60,780 nt of DNA from a virus (IMGVR_UViG_3300033273_000409:1-60780), one strand, 5' to 3'; counted from the first letter of the stretch, positions 40,201 to 51,000 are shown. A program made the numbers and translations. Notes: generated by a model not told the origin, from the sequence alone.

Positions 40201-43200
40201 CAGGATTCTTACTTCTACCAAGACTTCTCTTATGTAATTAGATCTTCGATTCCAGTCTCTGATTGGAGACAAACTATCAAGACATCAACCCACCCCGCAG
40301 GTTTTGTTGTATTTGGTGAGGTCATTATTGACTCTTCCCAAAGTGTAGCAATGCTACCTGTTCTAGGTGAGGTCAAGTGTCCTGCAAATGACGTTACTTC
40401 TTCTTGGAAATTTGATACTAGAACGGAGATTTCAAATACTGGTGATACTGCAGGTGCTCTATATCTTAGAAATGCATTTGGTGTTCAGGTTGGGGATGCT
40501 CTGAAATATCGTTCTACAAGTCAAGATGAAGTTATTTCTTGGAATGCTACAAATCTTGCAGGGGATCAGATAACAGGAAGACTGGTTCATGATCGTATTT
40601 ACCATGTGCTAGAAATTACTGCTACCGATCAATATGGAACTTGGGTCAAAGTGGGTCAATATCATCCATCAGATAAATTTGCTGATGTTGCTCACAACAA
40701 AGAAAATTACATTTATAATTTAGTACCAACTGATATTTCATATAAGCATGAGTTTAGATGTGATAGTCAAAATCCAAAGACTCTAATTACAATCAACGTT
40801 ATCAAAAAGTTTGTTGAGATTGAAGATACTAGAGCACAATTAGGACCATCACTCAAAACTATTCAAATTAATAAGTTCTTCCAATTCAATAGGAAGCGTG
40901 GTATTGGTTCTCTTATTGTATCTGAAGGATCTGTTGCGGTTGATCTCAAGCAAATTGATGATCTAACTCCAACCTTCGTAGAAGGTGTGAAGATGTATGA
41001 TTTGAGAAGTCTTGGAACTAATTTTATCCCTTACAATGAAAATACTCTAATTATTACTCTTGATGGTGTTGTTCAAGAACCAGGAAAATCATTCAGTATT
41101 ATTAACGATAGAAAGTTAGATGAACTAGAAATTACAACAACTGGTGCAGGAGAACTTGAATTTGATTCTTGGAGAGTCACTAATATCTCAACTAATGCAG
41201 GTATTGCTGATATCAGAACTGTGTATAATGATCTGGATTTTGTTTACATCAAGGCAGAAAGTTTACCATCATATACTACTGAATTTTCAGGATATACAAC
41301 AGCACCGTCTGCACAAGGGTTTATTAGAAGATTCCCCAAAAAACCATTTGCTCCTGTCCAAAAAACCAGAAAACCCTTAGGTACTTTTGGTACTTTTGTG
41401 AATGGTGTTCAGATTTATAATGTTCTGCAAGGAGATAGTTATAAAAATGGGGGTTATTGGAATATCAACCATGGAAACTGGTCTGGAAATGAGGATACTT
41501 ACAATGGTTTAGTTGACTCTGCTGGTACATATTTTCACTATAACAATCCAATTGAACTAAGAAGACAACTATCTGATAATATTTCTCCTTCTGGTACATA
41601 TACTGAAGCAACTTCATTATCTCACTCACCAATTCTTGGTTGGGCATATGATGGTACTCCCATCTATGGTCCATATGGATATTCAAATCCAGATGAAGTT
41701 TCTTCTATTGTAAAGATTGATAGTAGTTATTCTAAGAGATCTATTGCTACAAGAAATGTTCTTCCTGACGGAACTATTCTTCCAGATGCTGAAGTTGGAC
41801 CCCCAGTCAACTCGGTAGAGTTTACTGTAACTGCTTTTGTAGATTTTACTGGATCGACCGCAGCGTTTGAGCAAGACCAGAATATATTACAAGTCAATAG
41901 TGGAACGAATAGTGATGTAATTGCAGGAGTTTCTGGAACGGTTGTTTCTTATGATTCAACTACAAGATTGATGCTTTTGAATAATGTTACTGGAACATTT
42001 GCTGATGGTATGTGGATCAAGTCTCAGACTGGATGGGCACAAATCAATAGCGCACCTGTTCGATATAATCTTGGATATTTTGCTGAAGATTATGTCTATA
42101 TTGATGGATCGGGACATCTTGATCAATATAATGGCAGATTCTGTGTAACTCCAGAATTCCCAGAAGGAAGATATTGTTACTTTAGCACTATCGAGTCAAC
42201 AACTCCCACATATGGCGGAGCAAATAATGGCGCATATCCATATATTGCTGGTGTTGACATGTATCATAGATTTTATGAGGAAAACCGCCTCAGAGCATCT
42301 GAGCTGAAAGATAAGATTATCTTCAATGATCCTCCTCTAAAATATACTGATCCAATTAATGGACAAGTAAATGTACAGAGATTCCAAGGAAGACTGTTCA
42401 GTTTTGTTGATGATAACAATAACCAAGAGTATACTAAAAAATATAAGGATATCTCTTCACAGTTTGATGGAAATAAGACAACTTTCAATCTAGAACTTAC
42501 TCACGGTCAAGCACTGTATGCACCTGATGATGCGGCAGAGGCAAATGAATATGCATTTGTTTGTATTGATGGTGTTCCTCAGGTATATGGTGAAGCGTAT
42601 ACCATCAATGAAGCGGGCAATACAATCACATTTACCACTCCACCAAAAAGAATTGGTAAAGTGATCAATATGAGTGAAGTTACTAATATTTCCCAATTTG
42701 CTGATAGTGAAATTGTTGTTGGTCAAACCACACAAGCACAAGGAAAGGTTCTATCAAGAACACCATCTGGTTATGAAGGTAAGGGTATTATGAAGGTTGA
42801 GGTTATCCGTGGTGACTTCCAAAATGAAAACATTGTTGGTCAAACATCAAATACTACAGGTTCTATCAAACTGACTGGAACTATTACTACGGGTAAAGAT
42901 AGATTCCTTGATGCTGCCAATTTGATTGAAGCAAACAAGGAATTGATTGCTAATGAGGCAGTTGATATTATGTTGAATTATACTGCCTATACAGGATTCT
43001 CCGTACCAGGAGGAACTCAAAATTGCGTTGATGATGTCAAAGACGTTATTGGTGCAGTGGTCAATAACTTAAGATTTGGTGGTAATGATTATACCTGGGA
43101 TGCAGCAAATCTATATGCAACTGGTGGAGCACTTCAACATCTTGTAGGTGAAGAGGAACAATCTAAACTAGTATTCAGATGGGCAAAAGACCTATGTATT

Positions 43201-46200
43201 CTTGCAATGCAGAATAAACTTGGTTATAACCCCGTTGATGGTGCAGGATATCCAACAAATCCAGTTGAAGATAGATTTGTTGATGCAGCAAATTTGATCA
43301 CAAGCAATAGAGACTTTATTGCAAATGAGGCTGTTCAGAGAATGCTTCTTGATCCAGCAAATTCTGGATTCTCAGTTCCTGGTGGAACTGTAAATTGTGT
43401 TGATGATGTCAAAGATGTCCTAGATTCTATGGCATTCAATATGAGATATGGTGGAAATAGTAAGGTTTGGGATTCAGCAAACTTTTATGCCACTACAGAT
43501 AATCTTTTGGATGAAGAAGATGAATCGATTGAGGTTTTCAACCATGCTAGAGCAATCGCTATTGAGGTAATTAATAACATTGCAGTAACTGTTCAAGGAA
43601 CACATGGTTTGACACAAACGTTTGACAATACCATTACTGTTGATGCTGGGGGATGTGCAAATGTACAATCAGCGATTACTACGTATATTGGTATTATTAC
43701 AAGCACAATTAGTGATAATACGTATTTGAATGGTGTGACCAGAACATCACCTAAAGCATATCCAATCACATATAATGGTCAGATCAACCCAGTTACTGAT
43801 GATACAATTATCGTTGATGGTGCGAGTTACACTGGATCATGTGCAAATATTGAATCTGCAATCTATACACTATTTGATATTGTAATCAATACAATCACTA
43901 ATCCTACAAGTCTATCTGCTATTACTAGAACATCGGGTAAAGGGTATGTAGAGAAAGTTGGATTCCCACAAGAATTCTTCGCATTTGCCAATGGTAAGTA
44001 TTCTGTTCTTGATTCTTTTGATACCTCACTTCAAGACAACACAACGTTCTTGCTGAAGAGATCTGGAGAACTTATTGTACCAACCAGTTCTCTTCAAGTT
44101 ATTATGATGGTTGATGGTGTGATTCAGGAATTTGGTAAATCATATGTCTTGAATGAGGCATTGGTTGAATTCTATGAACCAGTAAGAAAGGGATCTAAAG
44201 TCGTTGCACTTTACTGGTATGGTAAGGATCTTGAGAAGATTCTTCAGGGTTATAATATGCCTCTATATGAACCAAACTTCATCAAGAGAAACCTTATCAC
44301 TGGTACTCCAATCACATATACCGATCCAGGTGGATTCACTACGAATAAACTGATCAGATCAATTAAACCTGAGGATGTGCCTGTATTTGAATATCTTGAT
44401 ACTTCGAAAAAAGTCCAAATTGATGGTGAGGCACAACCAAGAACTATCTTTAGTGTTTCTGATAGAGACATTATTCAATGGGAGACTGATGATACTGAGA
44501 GCAACACCTACTCGTTTGATGCAGCAAACATCAATACTGTATTCCGTAAAGTATATCTTGATGAATATACTGGAACAGCACAAACTTCTGATGTTATTGA
44601 ACCTGGCACAAGAGTAACATACAATAACAATGGCAATCCAGATGTTCCTGGGTTGACTGGTGGTCAGCAGTATTATGTTGGATATCGTTATCCTGAAAGA
44701 GCAGTTCTGTTCTACAATGATTATCAAACATCACTCTCATCTGACGAGACTTATTCTATTGCAATTGGAACCAGTACGGGTGTTCATAGCATTACTATTC
44801 CATCAGATCTATATGGTCTGAGACAAGCAAATATCACTACCAGTGATTATGGTGGTATTACTAGAGGACAGGGTGCAGATCTTGTTGCTAGAGTTAGATG
44901 GACCGCAACTGTTGCAAGTACTGCATCATATGCAGTAGACACATTGCTATTTGCTGGTGGTGAAACTGTCGCTAAAGTAATCCAGGTAATTTCGCCAACT
45001 GAGGTCGAAATTCAAATGTTCCCAGATAGGGCAATTGCACTAAACTCTGTTGTTACGACTGACCTTGGTGGATCTAATCCACAAACAGTTACTGGAAGAG
45101 TCAATGGTAGAGTTGTTGCTATTGAACCTGTTCAGGGATCGTTCCCAATCGGATCAGATTATGAGACCGCTCCAGTAATTATTATTAGACCAGCTAAAAA
45201 TGATTCTGGTAGATATGCACGTGCATATTCTCAGATCAATAGAAATAATCAACTTGAAAATTGTGTTGTAACTAGTGAGGGTGAAGAGTATTACGAAGTT
45301 CCTGATGTACTCGTCAGTAGAGAATATGATGTTATTACTCCAGTATATCCAACTGTCAAGACTGCAGGATATCTAAACTTCTGGACATCACAAAACACTC
45401 AAATTTCTGTCAGCACCCTTATTGATGCTAGATCTGAAGTTGAGGTTGAAATTCTAAGGAATATTGATGTTGGTTTAGATGAACCAGTTGATGATCAAGT
45501 AATTACTATAAATCTTGAACCAAAGATTCTTGATGATTTTATTACCACACCAGGAAAAACTTATTCATACAATGGTGCGGCACCATTTGAAGAAGATTTG
45601 GCAGATGCAGTCCCAGCAACAGTCACTTCTGTTGGACTATTGAGACTGACACCAACATTCAGTCTCCTTGAGGAAGATAGATTTGCTCTTGAGACATCGT
45701 TTGAGATTGGTAGTTTGGATCAGTTCCAAGACTTAACTATTGGAACGGTAAGTGATAGATACTATTCTTCGATCTATAAAGATCTAAATAACCGCGTGAC
45801 CAGATATAATATGTCACCAATTACATCAACTGTTGATGCTGTGGCAACAGTGACATCTAACTATTCAACCACAGACACTTCACTTTATATTTCTAGTGTA
45901 GCTGGTTTCAATCGACTTTACGTTGAGGGAACAACTTTCTGGATTTATCCTGGTGCAGAGATTTACAATGAAGTTTCCACTGAAATGATTGGTAGAGTTG
46001 AGAGAATTATTGATTCAAATACTTGGATAATTCAATTAGAAAGAGGCAAACAACTTACACTTGGTCAAGGATTGACATATGCCAAGAATACTGTGAAGGT
46101 AACAGAAGTTGCCGATAGATATGGATATGTTCAATTTGCTGAAACTAATAGAATGGAAGTTATTAGATATGGAACTGTGAATTGGACTAATAACTCATTG

Positions 46201-46269
46201 GATGGAATGCAAATCTCAACGTATGCACACAACACTGGTGTCGAAGTAAAATCTATTTTTCAGCACTAA
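34243..46269 (+). CDS. Giant baseplate/virion protein (gp7 position), 4008 aa
   Basis: Three bases after gp6, in the slot of T4 gene 7 (1032 aa), but four times longer. The N terminus (I-S-Q-L-V-D-N-Q-L-P-E-F-F, F-V-D-F-F-K-Q-Y-Y-R-Y) is the conserved wedge-like part. Further on: G-G-S-G-Y...I-S-G-V-G-G repeats (about 595-720), a YHYH domain (about 770-930: H-S-P-I-V-A-W-S-Y-D-G-V-P-I-Y-G-P and N-G-R-F-C-V-T-P), a second YHYH domain (about 2410-2660), and two tandem 120-residue repeats (about 2885-3130, each with D-A-A-N-L-I and C-V-D-D-V-K-D-V). Probably a baseplate wedge extended into a peripheral fibre or shell. No frameshift seen. Confidence 0.75.
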   Translation: MTNISQLVDNQLPEFFVQEYPLFVDFFKQYYRYTEIDNSSSSILKKIQTYQGADFYKDGIILETILASDVSATDTQITLSSDVNKDKAVDKNDVPIFRRFPKEGLLLLKSSNGDEIVQYKSYDKNTGVFSHLKRGAAGTVKLGDLLLESDSYTSTDAVAHSASDTTVTNITHLFLASLFKNLKTQYFSGLPVERLNESVNVPTVLKYIKDFYRSKGTSPAVEFLFRSSFNDEKILVRYPNEQLIKASESTWSIDTIVQGDLVTLKSGYTIDDLSGLVLKQSTYAYDPSIIEASASIERIVAVKSGDRQLYRIFVNSESTTGTFSPINQTLSRVNFSFGQKSLVVDSTVGFPEINGIFYIDGVVDQNGDAVAFTYAEKTGTEFYGIESNALGFTTAQKNTRVYSGNIVSVVEDVTSSMNSAFAEFRPTGVITDFNIVNSGLLLSEGDKFDFVQSGIEGTTPIETSWSQNVPGNEANVNLVSVSGQMDATYLQGNYRVTKGVNGVYDDGDYVYVSSNGFPDVIGSIGNINGGPNALLRPASQRHLKKIPKQLSFAQTLYALPDDNTVAVSVDGVPIISPTGTNEIITNRELVTQGEVTKINVTNGGSGYSAAPRVTISGVGGAAGTATISNGSVIGITITSAGQGYTYRPEITISTGSGAVLQANFGSNNKLGDIQSLDIVNSGSFYTQTPDIEVVDESGRGRGAKFIVENIDPVNGNITSIKKVSGGFDYDQSKTKIYVVSTGTGATAEAEIRSWHRDNYAAYTQFADDANGYPFQGRLPEYNDAYYYVGNPRGYRITKNDNITPSGVELPSDLSHSPIVAWSYDGVPIYGPVGYSDPMDSTSDLKRVESSYYLKENRGVNGPTAVEFTMGTFVEDYEYKPEGNALHKDLDKHNGRFCVTPDFPEGRYCYFLTIHTSDDVNQKNRQDARPRYPYMIGPTYKFNPEDSNFTTESILSSLPSNAIRIRDVNDNVPNFGVNLEATVTAVSSGTVDSVIIENPGNNYSIGTDNYYPRFVAGDKLFVDDTNTEGVGFSGKVASIIAKNDSGSDIGVSSISYSSITGNLDVRKQILNIAPPTFDGTNFQYNKIFESDTIVDTSKTVYNLETAIPCSATDTVLRFREANTSNVNIGDTVGIQSESIYISSAFTNSVQYAYLSVATTQTQDPVSPQTDRGFFCKYEGGKALFDEIYVDSGENSTKIGKILEINTVANVLKVEMYIDPDTQNYYSFPALGTGISNQIQTEPRYSQNVSAIEYVQEVTVVRGYDGSNESKHPSGVKCPTQVPTATIDDYKVRLQFTGADPSLFVPGVYIKGQNSDTTARIELVETISATSGYLYLTDVKEGPNAADVPRFGIYNNGSFNPETINEIGAGVSTTLTESVDGDDTVLKVVNSDLFYVNRYVNVGSELMRITDKQPGQLTVARAQGGTPADDHSVNATVSIANHTATTAGDTYQLTVSLENAQRFSNTSTFNDNNGDSIAIDTVADGKLLGEENTLTIDAQNYDRFALGDIIKIGTEQIRIDSKRTNLLRVTRGFNQTTAINHNHNLSVENVSKYDALVTTNTPHDLIDSDLIEITGDPSLETVQETGIAVRISNGQFEFNSVHTNGNYQQNPSLTLVYGHKYVFDVSDSSNTNTTLGLYSDKDFNNEISVERIGVPGSLNSKVILKNTNRDNTNIYYNNPNALISSLTSRLTFIDDPYNVSLTGVFDLTTTTFKYLVRSRPEGNARGTKTLALQSHRYSGKINRISITDSGDGYQSLPVIKGIYFREEDAFRGTVITDDDGTIQRVDIDFGGTRYISPKVYVIGNGSGASMTADVLDNSVRRITINNGGFGYDKDTQLVLVEEDARTARILPQTKTIGKISAFSIKNPGLDLTSNYTMAPQVRIPTTIQVTNINGEYRKGETAYQGNVNNPSGKGIVESFDTKINVLKLVGVTGRFVDGETVVGYTSSATSNANKVNLSKVSATVGALTTVEGVFTDEFGKMNTASQKIQDSYFYQDFSYVIRSSIPVSDWRQTIKTSTHPAGFVVFGEVIIDSSQSVAMLPVLGEVKCPANDVTSSWKFDTRTEISNTGDTAGALYLRNAFGVQVGDALKYRSTSQDEVISWNATNLAGDQITGRLVHDRIYHVLEITATDQYGTWVKVGQYHPSDKFADVAHNKENYIYNLVPTDISYKHEFRCDSQNPKTLITINVIKKFVEIEDTRAQLGPSLKTIQINKFFQFNRKRGIGSLIVSEGSVAVDLKQIDDLTPTFVEGVKMYDLRSLGTNFIPYNENTLIITLDGVVQEPGKSFSIINDRKLDELEITTTGAGELEFDSWRVTNISTNAGIADIRTVYNDLDFVYIKAESLPSYTTEFSGYTTAPSAQGFIRRFPKKPFAPVQKTRKPLGTFGTFVNGVQIYNVLQGDSYKNGGYWNINHGNWSGNEDTYNGLVDSAGTYFHYNNPIELRRQLSDNISPSGTYTEATSLSHSPILGWAYDGTPIYGPYGYSNPDEVSSIVKIDSSYSKRSIATRNVLPDGTILPDAEVGPPVNSVEFTVTAFVDFTGSTAAFEQDQNILQVNSGTNSDVIAGVSGTVVSYDSTTRLMLLNNVTGTFADGMWIKSQTGWAQINSAPVRYNLGYFAEDYVYIDGSGHLDQYNGRFCVTPEFPEGRYCYFSTIESTTPTYGGANNGAYPYIAGVDMYHRFYEENRLRASELKDKIIFNDPPLKYTDPINGQVNVQRFQGRLFSFVDDNNNQEYTKKYKDISSQFDGNKTTFNLELTHGQALYAPDDAAEANEYAFVCIDGVPQVYGEAYTINEAGNTITFTTPPKRIGKVINMSEVTNISQFADSEIVVGQTTQAQGKVLSRTPSGYEGKGIMKVEVIRGDFQNENIVGQTSNTTGSIKLTGTITTGKDRFLDAANLIEANKELIANEAVDIMLNYTAYTGFSVPGGTQNCVDDVKDVIGAVVNNLRFGGNDYTWDAANLYATGGALQHLVGEEEQSKLVFRWAKDLCILAMQNKLGYNPVDGAGYPTNPVEDRFVDAANLITSNRDFIANEAVQRMLLDPANSGFSVPGGTVNCVDDVKDVLDSMAFNMRYGGNSKVWDSANFYATTDNLLDEEDESIEVFNHARAIAIEVINNIAVTVQGTHGLTQTFDNTITVDAGGCANVQSAITTYIGIITSTISDNTYLNGVTRTSPKAYPITYNGQINPVTDDTIIVDGASYTGSCANIESAIYTLFDIVINTITNPTSLSAITRTSGKGYVEKVGFPQEFFAFANGKYSVLDSFDTSLQDNTTFLLKRSGELIVPTSSLQVIMMVDGVIQEFGKSYVLNEALVEFYEPVRKGSKVVALYWYGKDLEKILQGYNMPLYEPNFIKRNLITGTPITYTDPGGFTTNKLIRSIKPEDVPVFEYLDTSKKVQIDGEAQPRTIFSVSDRDIIQWETDDTESNTYSFDAANINTVFRKVYLDEYTGTAQTSDVIEPGTRVTYNNNGNPDVPGLTGGQQYYVGYRYPERAVLFYNDYQTSLSSDETYSIAIGTSTGVHSITIPSDLYGLRQANITTSDYGGITRGQGADLVARVRWTATVASTASYAVDTLLFAGGETVAKVIQVISPTEVEIQMFPDRAIALNSVVTTDLGGSNPQTVTGRVNGRVVAIEPVQGSFPIGSDYETAPVIIIRPAKNDSGRYARAYSQINRNNQLENCVVTSEGEEYYEVPDVLVSREYDVITPVYPTVKTAGYLNFWTSQNTQISVSTLIDARSEVEVEILRNIDVGLDEPVDDQVITINLEPKILDDFITTPGKTYSYNGAAPFEEDLADAVPATVTSVGLLRLTPTFSLLEEDRFALETSFEIGSLDQFQDLTIGTVSDRYYSSIYKDLNNRVTRYNMSPITSTVDAVATVTSNYSTTDTSLYISSVAGFNRLYVEGTTFWIYPGAEIYNEVSTEMIGRVERIIDSNTWIIQLERGKQLTLGQGLTYAKNTVKVTEVADRYGYVQFAETNRMEVIRYGTVNWTNNSLDGMQISTYAHNTGVEVKSIFQH

Positions 46270-46277
46270 TCACCCAC

Positions 46278-46285
46278 TATAAATA
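46278..46285 (+). promoter_or_regulatory. T4-type late promoter TATAAATA
   Basis: Exact late box nine bases after the giant gene and 44 bases before gp8; TATAAATAA overlaps at 46284. Confidence 0.85.
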
Positions 46286-46328
46286 TAAATAATCGAAGGA
46301 CTTAGACCCTTACTCTAGAGATATAACA

Positions 46329-47990
46329 ATGTCAAGCAGCATCATTACTGAACAGTTTAGAGTGCATAATGCCGACAAATTTGTTAAGTCGTTTGATGTC
46401 ACCAACAGTGGCACAAACTCTAACAATATGTACTTCTTTATCGGAAGACATCGTGCATGGTACTCAACCGTAGCAACCAACTCAAACTATGGCACGTCAA
46501 CGACTCCTACCCTAGACGAGGGTAACGTTCCTGTACCATATGATAATAACGACTTCTACAGCGAAGTTTACGATGATATCCTCTCTCTAAAGAAGATTGG
46601 ATTTTCTAACGTAAGAAAGGTTGTTAGAAGATATAATTGGCAGCAAGGTAAGAAATTTACCATGTATCGCCCAAACTACAGTGTACAGAATCAGACTGCG
46701 ACTGGTACGTCAAGTCTATTCGACTCTGAGTTTTATGTAATGAATCCAGATACCTATGAGGTATTCAAAGTTCTAAACAATGGTGTAAGTCCTACCAACC
46801 CCACTGGAACTTCGACTGGTTCAGTTGCTCCAACCGCTGCTGTTGCTGACTCAAATAACATCGTTGATTTTACCTCAACTGATGGTTATGTTTATCAATA
46901 TCTCTATAAGCTAGAGACGAACGATGTTCTCTTCTTCACCACTACTGATTTTATTCCTGTGAAGGACACCAGTTATGCTGGTTCAGTAGTTAATGGAGCA
47001 ATTGATATTGCTCTTCTCAAGAGTGCTGGGTCTGGAATGCCAGTTAGCACAAACCTATATTTCCGTATCTATGGTGACGGTGATGATGCTACTAATGGTT
47101 TCTCTGTACTAAAACTAACCACCGATGCTGGTGGTACTTGTACTGCTGCAGAAATCACCACAAGAGGTAGAAACTACACTTATGGTGTTATTGATCTTAC
47201 TGCATCTGCAACTTATTACGCTTCTGAGGCAGATCTCAGAGAAGGTACATCACCACTGACACTACCAAGCAGTGGATATACTGCACCTGACGTTGAAATT
47301 GTTATTGCTCCTCAGGGTGGACATGGTTCTGATACGGCACTAGAGATGGGTGCTAAGAGAGTCATGCTCAATACTCGCCTTGTTTATGGTAACAGGTCAA
47401 CTGCTGCAGATAAGACATCTGACTTCTATGTCGATCAGGACTTCAGAAGAATTGGAATCGTCAAAGATCCCCTAAACACTTCTGGTGCTGCACTGACCAC
47501 CGATACTGCTAGTGGAACGCATGCGATTATTATTGATACTTCCAGCGGTAGTGGAATCTTCTCTAGGGACGAAGTTATTACTCAAACTTATACAGTTACC
47601 AGAGGTACTGCAAGTTTGACTGTTACTGCAAAGGGTAGAGTTGTTGATTACAACCAATACGATACATCAAATAATCTTGCTATTCTTCGTTATACCCAAG
47701 CACCGAATGACTATGAACTAAGAGATACAGACGGTTCTATTTGGCCATTCTTCACAGCAGCGACTGGTGGCGGAACTGTAAATAACATCAATGGTGCAGC
47801 GTCATCTTCTGACAGACCAATCAATAGAGGTAGTCAAGGTGTTATTGAAAACCAAGGTACGTTTGTGAATGGCATTTGCCCACCTGAGTATGAAAAGTAT
47901 AGTGGTGAAGTTATCTATGTTGAGAACAGAAGAGTCATCACAAGAGCTGCTGACCAAATCGAAGACGTAAAACTCGTTATTGAGTTCTGA
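46329..47990 (+). CDS. 8: Baseplate wedge subunit gp8
   Basis: 553 residues (T4 gp8 is 334). I-I-T-E-Q-F-R-V-H-N-A-D-K-F-V-K-S-F, Y-F-F-I-G-R-H-R-A-W, D-D-I-L-S-L-K-K-I-G and Y-V-M-N-P-D-T-Y-E-V-F-K-V-L-N-N-G match the cyanophage gp8 pattern; Y-V-Y-Q-Y-L-Y-K-L near 195 is also typical. The extra length is in the C-terminal half. In T4, gp8 joins gp10 and gp7 in the wedge. Late promoter 44 bases upstream. Confidence 0.88.
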   Translation: MSSSIITEQFRVHNADKFVKSFDVTNSGTNSNNMYFFIGRHRAWYSTVATNSNYGTSTTPTLDEGNVPVPYDNNDFYSEVYDDILSLKKIGFSNVRKVVRRYNWQQGKKFTMYRPNYSVQNQTATGTSSLFDSEFYVMNPDTYEVFKVLNNGVSPTNPTGTSTGSVAPTAAVADSNNIVDFTSTDGYVYQYLYKLETNDVLFFTTTDFIPVKDTSYAGSVVNGAIDIALLKSAGSGMPVSTNLYFRIYGDGDDATNGFSVLKLTTDAGGTCTAAEITTRGRNYTYGVIDLTASATYYASEADLREGTSPLTLPSSGYTAPDVEIVIAPQGGHGSDTALEMGAKRVMLNTRLVYGNRSTAADKTSDFYVDQDFRRIGIVKDPLNTSGAALTTDTASGTHAIIIDTSSGSGIFSRDEVITQTYTVTRGTASLTVTAKGRVVDYNQYDTSNNLAILRYTQAPNDYELRDTDGSIWPFFTAATGGGTVNNINGAASSSDRPINRGSQGVIENQGTFVNGICPPEYEKYSGEVIYVENRRVITRAADQIEDVKLVIEF

Positions 47991-48023
47991 TTCCACTTAT
48001 CTAAGCATCGGGAAGAATAGACA

Positions 48024-51000
48024 ATGCCACAGAGTACTAATTTAAACGTATCTCCTTACTATGACGATTTTGATGTAAATAAAGATTTTTATAGAGTATT
48101 ATTCAGACCTGGATATTCTATTCAGTCAAGAGAACTAACTACTCTACAATCTATTCTCCAAAATCAAGTTGAGAGTATTGGTAAGAATATTGTAAAAGAG
48201 GGGTCCATGGTGGTCCCTGGTGAAGTTTCTTACAACAGCTCATACAATTACATCAAACTTTCAAGTTTCTCCCAAGGATTTGCACTTTCCCAATTTATTG
48301 GGGCAACTCTAACAGGGGAAACTACTGGTGTAACTGCTAAGGTTATTAATACTTCCGATGAAACATCGGATGATGCTGTCACTTTATATGTCAACTACGT
48401 TTCTAGTGGTACATCAAATACTAATAGGGTTTTCCAAGAAGGTGAAATTCTATCTACTGATATTGTCGGCGCTCCAACTGCTGTCGTTGGTATTACTGGC
48501 AGTACAAAACCAACTGTTTATAGACCTGTCGGTTCGAGTGCAGAACTGGCACAAAATTCCGCTGTAGGTAAAGGTTCTGCGGTATTCGTACAAGAAGGCA
48601 TTTACTTTACAAACGGACATTATGTCCGTAATGCTACGCAAACACTTATCATTGATAAGTATTCAACCACACCAACCTGTAGGGTTGGTTTTCTGGTACA
48701 AGAGGAAGTTGTCACTCCAGAAGAAGATGAATCTCTGAATGATAACGCTGCTGGTTATAGCAACTATGCAGCTCCTGGTGGTCATCGTCTAAAGATTACT
48801 CTAACTCTAGCATCTAGAGAAATTGACTCTGTAGTTGAGAGTAACTTTATTGAACTTCTTAGAATTCGCAATGGTATTATTGAAAGAAAGATCGAAAAGA
48901 AAACCTGGTCAGATTTAGAAGAAATTCTCGCCAGAAGAACATACGATGAGTCTGGAGACTATATCGTAAAGAATTATACTGTCGATCTGAAAGAGCATAA
49001 GAACGACGGAGACAATAATGGTTTCTATAGTTTAGATCCCGATGATAATCTATATGATGGTTTGACATCAGAAGAGTCTGATGATTCTATGGTTGCTGCC
49101 ATTAGTCCTGGTAAAGCATATGTTCGTGGTTATGAAATTGAGAACGTTGGAACTAAGTTCAAAACTTTATCAAAATCTAGAGATACTTTTGTAAAAGAAA
49201 AATCTTCACTTACGGTTCCTACAGGATCATTCCTAAACCTTCAGAACGTTTATGGATCTATTGATGTATCAAACGTTTCTACAAGTGGAGTTACTACAGA
49301 AACTTCTGAGCAAGTAATTTTCTATAACTCATTTACAGATAGTTATCTTGGTGATACTAAGATTGGTAGGGGTGATGCACCTCAAACCAGATATCTTGTC
49401 CAAATTGAAAATCTTGCTGCACAAGCAACATATGATTGGACTAGTAGTGTTGTTGGAATGGATTCTGCATCCTACCCATCAGGTGCTTTTGGTGGAACTA
49501 TTAATAAAATCAATAAACTCGGTTATATTGCACCAACAGGAACAATCCAAAATGGTGTAGCGTCAACCGCTGATTGTGATACCTTCTTAGCTTTAGTTAC
49601 TCTTGGTTCAGGATCATTCTTACCAGTTGCTGGTCAGACTATTGAGGATGCAGATGTAAACTTGAACGGTAGTGGAACGGCAAGAGCAATTATTAGAAGA
49701 GTTTGGGAACTACCAGGTAGACCAGTTGGATGTGCTCATCCAAAGTATATGGGACTTTCTAATGGTGTTGTTGATGCCAATGGAAAACTAGCAGGTAATG
49801 AAAATCTAGATTCTGTTTTTAGATTAGGTTTATTTGATACTTCAACGTTTACAACGATCAAATGCTTTGGTACTGCTCCTGTTGGTAACTTTACCAATGG
49901 CATCAAAACTCTTGGAGCAAGACTGACTGGTTCTTCTAGTGGAGCAACTGGTATTGTCGAATCATCATATGATGGTGATGGATATGATGAAGTTTTCCTA
50001 TCAAATGTTAGAGGGACTTTCATTGAAGGTGAGGTTCTCGTAACTGATCCAGATTATGGTAATGATGGTAAGAGAGCACAAGGAACCATCATTAAGAGTG
50101 GAACAATCAAAAAAGTCCATATTACTGATCCTGGAACAGGTTATTCGACATCATCCAATCCTGCAGCAGCAGTAGCACTATCTATCAATGGTGAGCAAGT
50201 AAGAGTAACTAGAACATTAGGTAATGATGTATATGCTTTCCAATTGACTGCAGATACTAATGGTGGTGTTTATGCACTACCTATTGATGACGGTACTAAT
50301 ACTGCTTCTGTATTCCCCAATAAGTGGAGCTACAAGAGTCCTAATGCTACTGTATATACAAAGACTCCTACAGCAACAATTCTTGCTAATACTGGATTTG
50401 TTGCAGCAACTCTTGAGGTTGAACTTTGGGGCGAGACAATTACTACCAATTCAGTTACCGACTTCAAGTCTGTAACCGTTCCTGGTGGCAATAAGTTTAG
50501 TGGTGATGTAGTATCCGATTCTGTAGCATTTACTAATTTAGTTGAGGTATGCCAAGTTTCTGCTGCACCAGGAAATGATTATGTTGAAGTTACTTCTCTA
50601 GACAAAGATCCTCGTATTCTCCTGAATAACAATGATGTAATCAAAGTTGTTGATGATAGTGGAGCGGAAAGAAGATACTTAGTTTACAGAGTAGAGAAGA
50701 GTGATATTCTTTCTAGATCTAGAATTTATATTGCAGGAACTATTACTTCACAAATCACCAATGCACAACTTTATAAAGTAGAGTCACTATTTGGTGGTTT
50801 TGGTCAGAATAGTCTGGTTATCCCAATGCCAGATTCTACTATCAAAACTGTTGCTAGAGATAAGAATAAGACTAAGTTTAGTCTAAAAGCACAGAGACAA
50901 CTTGTATCCACTATTGGTAACGATGGAACAGTGTCTTTCAACCTTAGTGGTGTTGATGAAGACTTCCAAGATTTCTCAGAGCAACGTTTTACTGCAGTTG

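Noticed and set aside
34243-46269. Possible fused or read-through genes in the 12-kb frame
   Set aside because: No internal ribosome binding site plus Met stood out, and domain order is continuous; very long virion genes are usual in T4-like cyanophages.
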